Shown here: piece after piece, positions 1 through 4,321 of the stretch
Layout of the letters: each line of letters begins with the position of its first letter
Numbering within the stretch: the first letter of the stretch is position 1
NCBI GenBank assembly: GCA_041645025.1
Contig: JBAZQV010000038.1
Span: forward strand, 1-8,315
Origin: GW2011-AR5 sp041645025
GTDB lineage: Archaea > Aenigmatarchaeota > Aenigmatarchaeia > GW2011-AR5
DNA: 8,315 nucleotides
Reading direction: 5' to 3'
Notes under the pieces: model-generated
The model's database searches: none
Told to the model about the DNA's origin: nothing
What the model saw: the letters and a program-made list of their open reading frames with translations, nothing else
Made by a program: the position numbers and the translations under genes

Positions 1-13
1 AAAATTTCCATGA

Positions 14-199
14 ATGGAGGCAAATAAGAACAGAATTCCATTTTTCGCAGATGTCCCGAATATTCTCGAAAAGCAGAGCTTTTCGGAATCTCGAAAAAGC
101 TTCGCTTCTTCCAAGATTTCGGTCACCCATGAAATCCGAAGAATCCGGGGCATAGAAATTGGCAGAAATTATGTGGGACTAGGAGATATTTATACTTGA
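14..199 (+). other. Doubtful 61-codon ORF
   Basis: An open frame begins at an ATG at 14 and ends at TGA 197-199. I recognise no family. The middle of the frame is made of two adjacent hairpins (62-118), so the frame may be open only because a structured repeat lies in it. There is no clear TATA box in the few upstream bases, although the window edge limits that judgement. The last third (residues about 41-61, rich in Arg, Ile and Gly) has no stop and could be the tail of something older. Treat it as unproven: it may be a gene remnant carrying an inserted repeat, or no gene at all. Confidence 0.15.
62..118. repeat. Two tandem short hairpins
   Basis: ATTCTCGAAAAGC (62-74) pairs with GCTTTTCGGAAT (78-89) around a 3-nt loop, with one bulged base. 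It is followed immediately by an imperfect hairpin in which GAATCT (86-91) pairs near AGATTTC (114-120) and AAAAAGC (94-100) pairs with GCTTCTT (104-110) around TTC. The two 5' arms resemble each other (TCTCGAAAA-GC), so this is a degenerate repeat of one unit. It resembles REP-like or MITE-derived sequence; function unknown. Confidence 0.45.
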
Positions 200-217
200 A
201 GTTTATATATATAAACT
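200..217 (+). promoter_or_regulatory. TATA box inside an 18-bp perfect palindrome
   Basis: AGTTTATATATATAAACT is identical to its own reverse complement. Its centre lies about 24 nt upstream of the ATG at 232, the distance expected between an archaeal TATA box and a leaderless start. No Shine-Dalgarno sequence precedes that ATG. The downstream protein begins with a winged helix, so the palindrome is a plausible site for that protein to bind and block TBP (inference). Confidence 0.6.
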
Positions 218-231
218 AAAAGTTGATATAA

Positions 232-807
232 ATGCGCTTAACAAATGAGATGACGATTGTCCTTAAGATATTCAAGACGCCCGAACGCGAGTTCAATGCC
301 AATAGCATATCCAAGGAAATTGGCATAACGCCGATGGGCGCACTGAAGATACTGAAAAGGCTCGAGAAGGACGGCATATTAACTTCAAAAGCAGCAGGAA
401 GGGCGACATTTTATACGTTTAATTTTAGCAGCGTCTACGCAAAAGATTATGTAAAATTCGCGCTCAGGAGCGAAACTGAACATGCACAACCATACGTAAA
501 GCGGTGGGTCAATGAGATAAGGAAGCTCAAAAACGCCGATATGGCAATCCTGTTCGGCTCCGTGCTTAGAAAGGGAAATGATGCGAATGACGTTGACGTG
601 CTTGCGCTGACAAATCAGAATAAACTCGAGAAGCTAAAAGAAGAGATAGCAGAACTGAACAAAATCGGCGAAAAACACATACATGCCATTTATCAGTCTC
701 CAAAAGATCTGCGGAGCAACATCAAAAAACAGGACAAAGTCGTGCTGAATACATTGAAAGGAATCGCTGCATTCGGTGAAGACAAGCTGATCGAGGCGTT
801 TTCATGA
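232..807 (+). CDS. wHTH-nucleotidyltransferase, MNT-type antitoxin of a HEPN/MNT module
   Basis: This 191-residue protein joins an N-terminal winged helix-turn-helix (about residues 1-75, including the stretch SISKEIGITPMGALKILKRL) to a minimal nucleotidyltransferase domain (about 100-190). The nucleotidyltransferase signature is visible: GS at 109-110, then D120 and D122 in the NDVDV stretch, the metal-binding pair of the Pol-beta superfamily. In characterised HEPN/MNT systems the MNT partner neutralises the HEPN RNase, in some cases by adding AMP to it. The wHTH would add DNA binding and autoregulation. The stop overlaps the start of the HEPN gene (ATGA at 804-807), so the two are translationally coupled. 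The start at 232 fits the TATA box for a leaderless mRNA. Family assignment is firm; antitoxin activity is inferred from context. Confidence 0.85.
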   Translation: MRLTNEMTIVLKIFKTPEREFNANSISKEIGITPMGALKILKRLEKDGILTSKAAGRATFYTFNFSSVYAKDYVKFALRSETEHAQPYVKRWVNEIRKLKNADMAILFGSVLRKGNDANDVDVLALTNQNKLEKLKEEIAELNKIGEKHIHAIYQSPKDLRSNIKKQDKVVLNTLKGIAAFGEDKLIEAFS

Positions 808-1411
808 GCCATCCGGAAAACAAGGTTGAATGGTGCCTGAAAAAAGGCGAAAAGGAAATAAAGGAAGGCGGGAAGCACAAAGGATTGGTCAGAATCAAGC
901 CTGATGCTGTAAAGACAAGGCAGCATATAGCGAAAGCGGAGCACAACCTGAAACTGATGCTATAGCTCTACAAGGAAACAAACAAGATATTACTTCCTTG
1001 TGAGCTATATGTGAACCCAGTAAAATCATATCCGAAATCTTTACTGGGTTAACTATAAACCTGAAAGACACGGAATTTTCAGACTGGTGCAGCTCTGCAG
1101 CTTTCTACGCAACATATCATTCCCTGCTCGCAATACTTGCGAAATTTGGGTACGAATCCAGAAATCAGGAATGCACGTTCGCGCTGATTTCGAGCATGGC
1201 AGAGAAAGGAACCATAAATTTTGACGCCGCCCTTCTGGAGAACATAGCAAAAATTGAGCCTGAAAAGAATGCGGAAAGGGAAACAATCACAGAAATAAGG
1301 GAACAATACCAATACGGAATAAAGCTTTCAATGGAAGATAAAACTTATGAGGAACTCGTGGAAATCGCGAAGAAAATTCTCGGCGAATCCAAAAGAATAT
1401 TAGAGGAATAA
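804..1411 (+). pseudogene. HEPN-domain gene interrupted by a 95-nt double-hairpin insert
   Basis: Translation from ATG 804 (overlapping the preceding stop; GAGG at 794-797 is a possible ribosome binding site) gives MSHPENKVEWCLKKGEKE and onward to a stop at TAG 963-965. The rest of the protein resumes in another frame from about 1059 (YLKDTEFSDW, then SAAFYATYHSLLAILAKFGY and SRNQEC) and ends at TAA 1409-1411. Joining 963 to 1059, a removal of 95 nt, gives one clean 170-residue frame with the layout of an archaeal HEPN protein partnered with MNT. There is no other stop or frameshift. The RNxxxxH-type catalytic His is not evident after SRNQEC, so nuclease activity is uncertain even if the protein is made. 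The gene may be dead, or the insert may be removed or bypassed. An internal ATG at 1196 could give only a C-terminal piece. Confidence 0.8.
964..1058. mobile_element. Insert A: 95-nt double-hairpin element in HEPN gene 1
   Basis: Hairpin 1 pairs TATAGCTC-t-ACAAGGAA (961-977) with TTCCTTGT-GAGCTATA (994-1009), with one bulged T and a 16-nt loop. Hairpin 2 pairs AACCCAGTAAA (1014-1024) with TTTACTGGGTT (1040-1050), and the stem can continue to TATA on both sides. TATA thus occurs at the left edge (961-964), between the hairpins (1006-1009) and at the right edge (1054-1057). The exact left limit is 964 or 965, because both give the same product after removal (CTA TAC CTG AAA GAC). The pentamer CTATA is repeated 93 nt apart (960-964 and 1053-1057), but removing 93 nt does not restore the frame. 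No transposase is encoded. It may be a tiny non-autonomous transposable element; its RNA form could also matter. Confidence 0.7.
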
Positions 1412-1430
1412 GCACGACACTGAGGTGTAA

Positions 1431-1604
1431 ATTACGACATTCGGAAACTATAACAGAGATAAATTCAGGGTGAGAAGCCCGGTAAAGTCTTTCAGGGATT
1501 TGGAAGTCTACCAGAAGACTGTGCAGCTTTCGTCCGAGGTCGCGTCGCTGACCTTCGTGGACGAGAAGCAAAAAGAAGAGATGACAAAAACAATAATAAA
1601 ATAA
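1431..1604 (+). pseudogene. Remnant of a four-helix-bundle protein (23S rRNA intervening-sequence-like family)
   Basis: The open stretch reads TTFGNYNRDKF...SPVKSFRDLEVYQKTVQLSSEVASLTF and stops at TAA 1602-1604, about 57 codons. The KSFRDLEVYQK opening is the hallmark of the small four-helix-bundle proteins related to the S23 / Avd-like family, which are usually about 110-130 residues long, so only the first helix or so remains. The natural start position is occupied by ATT (1431) preceded by GAGGTG (1422-1427). That looks like an ATG changed to ATT, though initiation at ATT or at the internal GTG 1470 cannot be excluded. It follows the HEPN gene by 19 nt and may once have belonged to the same transcript. 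Most likely a decaying fragment. Confidence 0.6.
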
Positions 1605-1617
1605 ACAGGACGGAAGG

Positions 1618-1648
1618 CTTAAGTACTTATTGTAACATTAATGTTACA
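1618..1648 (+). promoter_or_regulatory. Promoter with an 18-bp palindromic operator
   Basis: A TATA-like CTTAAGTA (1618-1625) lies about 28 nt upstream of ATG 1650. Between them sits TGTAACATTAATGTTACA (1631-1648), a perfect palindrome ending one base before that ATG. A site between the TATA box and the start point is a classic place for an archaeal repressor to block polymerase recruitment. The position argues that translation starts at 1650 on a leaderless mRNA rather than at the ATG at 1641 inside the palindrome. Confidence 0.6.
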
Positions 1649-1649
1649 C

Positions 1650-2198
1650 ATGGAACAAAAAGATTACAAGATGGAAACAGTCTTGCTGCTTCTAAGGGGC
1701 AAGAACCACGCCCGCGGGATGGCGCAGAGCCTCGGAACAAACCACATGCTCGTATCGAGGAAAATAAAGGAGCTTGCGCGGTCGAATGTTGTCGACTTTG
1801 TTCTGGAGGGAAAAAACAAGTCGTATTTCCTGAAAAAAACAACCGAGGCGCGGGCATACGTACTGATGGCCGAAAATTATAAGCTGATACACGCATTAAA
1901 CAAATACCCCACCTTGCGCGGCATTATTGAAAAAATACGTAAGGAAAAAAGAGTACGACTCGCAGTTCTTTTTGGATCCTACGCCAAAAATTCGGCCACT
2001 AAAGACAGCGACGTAGATATTTACATAGAAACTGAAGACAGGAATCTCAGGAAAGAATTAATGATGACAGACTCGAGGCTGAGCATAAAGATAGGGAAGT
2101 ATGATAAACAGAACCCATTGATAATAGAGATAGAAATTAATCATGTCGTTATAAAAGGAGAGGAAGAATTCTATGAAAAGAATAAATTTTTTGAATAA
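1650..2198 (+). CDS. wHTH-nucleotidyltransferase, MNT-type antitoxin of the second HEPN/MNT module
   Basis: I choose ATG 1650 (MEQKDYKMETV, 182 residues) over ATG 1641, because the earlier one lies inside an operator-like palindrome. Residues 1 to about 70 form a winged helix (SLGTNHMLVSRKIKEL is the probable recognition region). From about residue 95 a minimal nucleotidyltransferase domain follows, with LFGSYA and then the DSDVDIY motif supplying the two metal-binding Asp residues. This protein is clearly different from the one at 232, so the window holds two independent modules rather than a duplication. Its 3' end overlaps the downstream HEPN gene by 26 nt, as is usual for these pairs. It is intact, while its partner is interrupted. 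The antitoxin and autoregulator roles are inferred from the family and context. Confidence 0.85.
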   Translation: MEQKDYKMETVLLLLRGKNHARGMAQSLGTNHMLVSRKIKELARSNVVDFVLEGKNKSYFLKKTTEARAYVLMAENYKLIHALNKYPTLRGIIEKIRKEKRVRLAVLFGSYAKNSATKDSDVDIYIETEDRNLRKELMMTDSRLSIKIGKYDKQNPLIIEIEINHVVIKGEEEFYEKNKFFE

Positions 2199-2355
2199 AC
2201 TTCACAGGGAAGGCAAACTGCAGATGATAGTGCCAAGCGAAGCAATCAAAGATTCATATATTGCTAAATCAGAAAGTAACCTTGCCTCTGCAAAGATACT
2301 GCTGAGCAACGGCAAACTTGAAGAAGCGGTTTCACTGGCGTATTACAGCATGTAC

Positions 2356-2449
2356 AGATAACTGCGAAACTTATGTAACATATATATAAGCAGTTATCTG
2401 TATACAAACTGCGTTCTTTATGTCATCTAAGTAACGCAGTTTAGTATAT
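2356..2449. mobile_element. Insert B: 94-nt double-hairpin element in HEPN gene 2
   Basis: Hairpin 1 pairs TACAGATAACTGC (2353-2365) with GCAGTTATCTGTA (2390-2402), 13 bp perfect, with a 24-nt AT-rich loop. Its outer bases are the last coding triplet TAC of the upstream exon. Hairpin 2 pairs TATAC-AAACTGCGTT (2401-2415) with AACGCAGTTT-a-GTATA (2433-2448), 15 bp with one bulged A and a 17-nt loop. The same TATA occurs between the hairpins and at the right edge. Removing 94 nt (2356-2449, or 2353-2446 through 2355-2448 with TAT in place of TAC) restores ATG TAY CAT ATG. The codon before the insert (TAC) and the last codon of the insert in the downstream frame (TAT 2447-2449) both specify Tyr. 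Confidence 0.72.
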
Positions 2450-2487
2450 CATATGCTGGGCGCATTATTATTTAGGACAGGAATAAA

Positions 2488-2583
2488 TATCTACGGGCTA
2501 AAGCCCGTAGTATTTTTGCAAGAATGCAGAATATTATAAACGGCTTAAAAGCCGTAGTATTAAACTGCATTCATTGCAATAAA
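2488..2583 (-). mobile_element. Insert C: 96-nt IS200/IS605-like double-hairpin element in HEPN gene 2
   Basis: On the plus strand a tight hairpin, CTACGGGC-TAAA-GCCCGTAG (2491-2510), is followed by a long stem, TTGCAAGAATGCAG (2516-2529) with CTGCATTCATTGCAA (2565-2579), one bulge. That stem encloses a second tight hairpin, ACGGCT-TAAA-AGCCGT (2540-2555). Read on the minus strand both tight hairpins have TTTA loops, like the element at the window end and like the end hairpins of IS200/IS605 elements. I therefore give it minus orientation. AATAAA is repeated on both sides (2482-2487 and 2578-2583), exactly 96 nt apart, and precise loss of one copy plus the interior restores ATA AAA TGT GAA. 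No tnpA or tnpB is present, so it would be a non-autonomous derivative. Confidence 0.7.
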
Positions 2584-2842
2584 ATGTGAAAATCATGCTG
2601 CAGCCATAATACTACTGGAAAAAGTTTTTGATATCGACAACAAAGATATTTCTTTTGCCAAAAAGGAAAGAATAGACAAGCAGTACTATGCGGATTTTCA
2701 GATAGCTAAAAACGATGTTATAGATTCAATAAAAGTCGCGGAGGATTTTAATAAAAAACTGCTCGATTTCACATCAAGACTTGATAACCCAAAAATAGAT
2801 AAATACAGAAAAATATTTGGCAGTCTCGTAATGGCGGAGTAA

Positions 2843-2913
2843 GATACGGGCAGTCAACAAACCATGTAATTACACTAGAATCACAAAAAACTGCCTGCAT
2901 GCTGAACATCATG
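2843..2913. other. Short intergenic spacer with weak inverted repeats
   Basis: This spacer follows the second HEPN gene. GGCAGT (2849-2854) and ACTGCC (2890-2895) can pair, and GCATG (2898-2902) can pair with CATGC (2910-2914). Both are short and may be chance. There is no T-rich terminator tract. Confidence 0.25.
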
Positions 2914-2922
2914 CTTAAATAT
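2914..2922 (+). promoter_or_regulatory. TATA box for the thioredoxin-fold protein gene
   Basis: CTTAAATAT is centred 27 nt upstream of ATG 2945, the spacing of an archaeal TATA box to a leaderless start. This favours the ATG over the upstream TTG at 2924, which would lie upstream of the transcription start. Confidence 0.5.
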
Positions 2923-2944
2923 TTTGTTTACAAATTATTCATTA

Positions 2945-3523
2945 ATGAAATTCGACAAAGTTTATGTTGGTATAATAGTAGTGTTTATCCTTGTTATTGG
3001 TTATTTGCTTATGCAAGCACCTAACATGAGCAACCAGCAGACCGCATCCAGCACTGTAAAGCAAATTTATGATTTGCAGTTCGAGACAAGCTCAGAAGTG
3101 CTGGCGGTGAACGAAACCAATGGCATATACAAGATGGTTGTCCGCTTCAATGACCCTACCGGCAGGTCAACAACACAGGACGTTTTTGTGACTAAGGATG
3201 GAAAGCTCTTCACGAACACGTTTGTAAGCTCTGATACTTACTTGTCATTCCTCAATATAGAGAAGAAATTCGCAGAATGCCTGCAGACAAAGGGCGTGCG
3301 CATACTCGGACAGGCAAATGACACTGCAACGCTGCAGCAGCTCCAGGCACTTGGAACCTATGCTTATAAGTTATTTGTTTCCTGTGATGGCGCTAACGAA
3401 GCGCAGTGCCAGCAGATCGGCATCACGAAATATCCAACAACAGTGTACAACAACACGGCCTACACTGAACTATACACAGCGGCTTTCTATTCACAGCTCA
3501 CGAACTGCACCATAGGCGCCTGA
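2945..3523 (+). CDS. Membrane-anchored thioredoxin-fold protein lacking the CxxC active site
   Basis: This 192-residue protein has a short basic N-terminus, one transmembrane anchor (about residues 5-24) and an exported domain. Residues 40-100 form a small beta-rich region (VRFNDPTGRSTTQDVFVTKDG). From about 105 the order of landmarks matches the thioredoxin-like domain of the archaeal VKOR-associated / DsbA-like type: FAECLQTKGVRILG, then a strand ending in SC (C147), C155, a cis-Pro loop (KYPTT, P164) and C188. Where that family has WCPHC, this protein has GQANDTAT, so it cannot exchange disulfides in the usual way. It may be a chaperone-like or structural relative. It is monocistronic between two toxin modules. 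The fold is inferred from the motif order and I am moderately sure. Confidence 0.6.
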   Translation: MKFDKVYVGIIVVFILVIGYLLMQAPNMSNQQTASSTVKQIYDLQFETSSEVLAVNETNGIYKMVVRFNDPTGRSTTQDVFVTKDGKLFTNTFVSSDTYLSFLNIEKKFAECLQTKGVRILGQANDTATLQQLQALGTYAYKLFVSCDGANEAQCQQIGITKYPTTVYNNTAYTELYTAAFYSQLTNCTIGA

Positions 3524-3571
3524 TTTAGAAGAAACGTTTTTACATTTTTAATAAATACTTTTTTCTATAAT

Positions 3572-3598
3572 TAATCAAAGAGAAACCTTCTTTGATTA
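3572..3598. terminator. Hairpin between convergent genes
   Basis: TAATCAAAGA (3572-3581) pairs perfectly with TCTTTGATTA (3589-3598) around a 7-nt loop. It lies between two converging genes and overlaps the stop codon of the minus-strand PIN gene. T-runs at 3537-3547 and 3559-3564 precede it on the plus strand and could themselves terminate transcription, since archaeal termination uses T-tracts. Confidence 0.5.
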
Positions 3599-3955
3599 TT
3601 TCACGAATTCCACATTTTCCATTGCTTTGAATTGTATATCACCAGTGAGAAATTTCAGGCCATTTATCTTAGCAAGGACATAACCAATGCAATCAATGTA
3701 AGACAAATTTTTTGACTTATTTTGCAGTCTAAATATCATGGCTTCTTTTATTACTCCATCACTTATACTTACACTGTACTTTACAGTTTCTTCATAAAAC
3801 TTATCTGCAGCTTTACGTCCAAACTCTTTTAGGATCTTGTAATAAACCTCCATTAAATTTAGTTTTGTCGTTGCAAGTTCTGTATTTTTAAATTTTAAGT
3901 AATTCTGGTTTCCCCTTATTATTTCTATGAATGCGTAGGAGTCAAAAAAATACAT
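3596..3955 (-). CDS. vapC: PIN-domain ribonuclease toxin, VapC family
   Basis: Starting at ATG 3955 the product is 119 residues. All four acidic residues of the PIN active site are visible: D5 (FFDSYAF), E36 (LNLMEVYYK), D88 (SYIDCIGYVLA) and D106 (FLTGDIQF). VapC toxins are Mg2+-dependent RNases that typically cleave tRNA or rRNA and are held inactive by the VapB partner. The ATG overlaps the stop of the upstream AbrB-type gene by one base (TAATG on the minus strand), implying coupled translation. This start is preferred to the TTG nine bases upstream. The gene ends inside the convergent hairpin. Unlike the two HEPN genes in this window, it is uninterrupted. Confidence 0.88.
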   Translation of the reverse strand: MYFFDSYAFIEIIRGNQNYLKFKNTELATTKLNLMEVYYKILKEFGRKAADKFYEETVKYSVSISDGVIKEAMIFRLQNKSKNLSYIDCIGYVLAKINGLKFLTGDIQFKAMENVEFVK

Positions 3956-4161
3956 TAATCCCAACCCTTACGCATCTCATCTTTTATTTTTTGACTACTT
4001 TCCTTGAATTTCATCGTTCCGAAAAGCTTGCTTAGATCGCCTTTTTTGGCCACATTAACAAAAACACTTTCGTTTACTTTCAAGTTTTTCTCCTTTACCA
4101 TTTCATTGGGGAAGATTACACCCAACGAGTTTCCTATTTTCCTTACTTTCAGTTCCGACAT
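3955..4161 (-). CDS. vapB: AbrB/SpoVT-type antitoxin, VapB family
   Basis: This 68-residue protein begins MSELKVRKIGNSLGV, the opening of the swapped-hairpin AbrB DNA-binding fold (IGNSLGVIFPNEMV, then a hydrophobic-charged repeat to about residue 45). The C-terminal 22 residues (from LSKLFGTMKF) are charged and probably wrap the PIN toxin. I choose ATG 4161 because AAGGTGAT (4166-4173, minus strand) sits just upstream as a clear ribosome binding site; a GTG at 4170 would lie within that site. The protein would repress its own promoter by binding the upstream AT-rich region, as AbrB-type antitoxins usually do. Confidence 0.85.
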   Translation of the reverse strand: MSELKVRKIGNSLGVIFPNEMVKEKNLKVNESVFVNVAKKGDLSKLFGTMKFKESSQKIKDEMRKGWD

Positions 4162-4200
4162 AGCTATCACCTTGTTAAATTTATGTTATACATATGTTTA

Positions 4201-4216
4201 ATTAAGTATAAAAAGG
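4201..4216 (-). promoter_or_regulatory. TATA box of the vapBC operon
   Basis: On the minus strand the sequence reads CCTTTTTATACTTAAT. This is a TATA box with a purine-poor upstream element, and the expected transcription start lies near 4182, leaving a leader of about 20 nt that carries the ribosome binding site. The nearby palindrome TTAATTAA (4199-4206 region) and the CATATG at 4191-4196 could be part of an operator. Confidence 0.45.
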
Positions 4217-4290
4217 TTTTCCTTCACATCACGTATAAACAATTTATTACCCTGACTACAATACAGTGAAACAAGTAAACAATCGTATAC

Positions 4291-4299
4291 TATTTATTT
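4291..4299 (+). promoter_or_regulatory. TATA box of the surface-protein operon
   Basis: TATTTATTT is centred 27 nt upstream of ATG 4322, and no Shine-Dalgarno sequence is present, so the first gene is probably translated from a leaderless mRNA. It lies back to back with the vapBC promoter across roughly 75 nt of AT-rich sequence in which I see no further gene. Confidence 0.5.
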
Positions 4300-4321
4300 C
4301 CTTGAATGACTATAATGTTCT

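Larger units (their letters stand above)
2173..2842 (+). pseudogene. HEPN-domain gene interrupted by two double-hairpin inserts
   Basis: ATG 2173 has a strong ribosome binding site, AAGGAGAGG, at 2155-2163. The first segment runs through EAVSLAYYSMY and meets TAA at 2359-2361 inside insert B. The middle segment (2450-2487) encodes HMLGALLFRTGI, and the last (2584-2842) continues KCENHAAAIILLEKVF to TAA 2840-2842. Removing 94 nt and 96 nt gives one 159-residue frame: 183 + 38 + 259 nt = 480 nt including the stop. The layout is that of a HEPN partner of MNT, with SLAYYSMYHMLGALL as the core helix and the conserved ENH turn. All three coding segments are free of other lesions, including a 12-codon island between the two inserts. 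Either the insertions are recent or the segments are removed or skipped in expression. It overlaps and follows the gene at 1650. Confidence 0.82.

Noticed and set aside
960..1060. Archaeal bulge-helix-bulge intron at insert A (likewise B and C)
   Set aside because: I could not lay out a convincing pair of 3-nt bulges separated by a 4-bp helix at any of the junctions by eye. RNA removal by another route is not excluded.
945..1066. AACCTGAAA direct repeat (945-953 and 1058-1066) as a 9-bp target-site duplication of insert A
   Set aside because: Removing that interval loses several residues expected between the two parts of the HEPN helix, whereas the 95-nt removal keeps them. CTGAAA occurs naturally on both sides, and the extra AA at 1058-1059 is shared by chance with the insert end.
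1196..1411. A separate 71-residue gene starting at ATG 1196
   Set aside because: The sequence is the C-terminal half of the HEPN protein, and coding signal continues upstream in the same frame to about 1059. No promoter or ribosome binding site is evident.
693..1896. Several minus-strand open frames of 66-94 codons in this region
   Set aside because: They are antisense to the two HEPN/MNT modules, have no recognisable motif, and follow from the codon bias of the plus-strand genes.
804..2842. Group I or group II introns
   Set aside because: The inserts are 94-96 nt, far too short for either catalytic core, and none of their core motifs is visible.
2924..2944. TTG 2924 as the start of the thioredoxin-fold protein
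   Set aside because: It overlaps the region just downstream of the TATA box and would lie upstream of the predicted transcription start. ATG 2945 gives the normal short basic N-terminus before the membrane segment.
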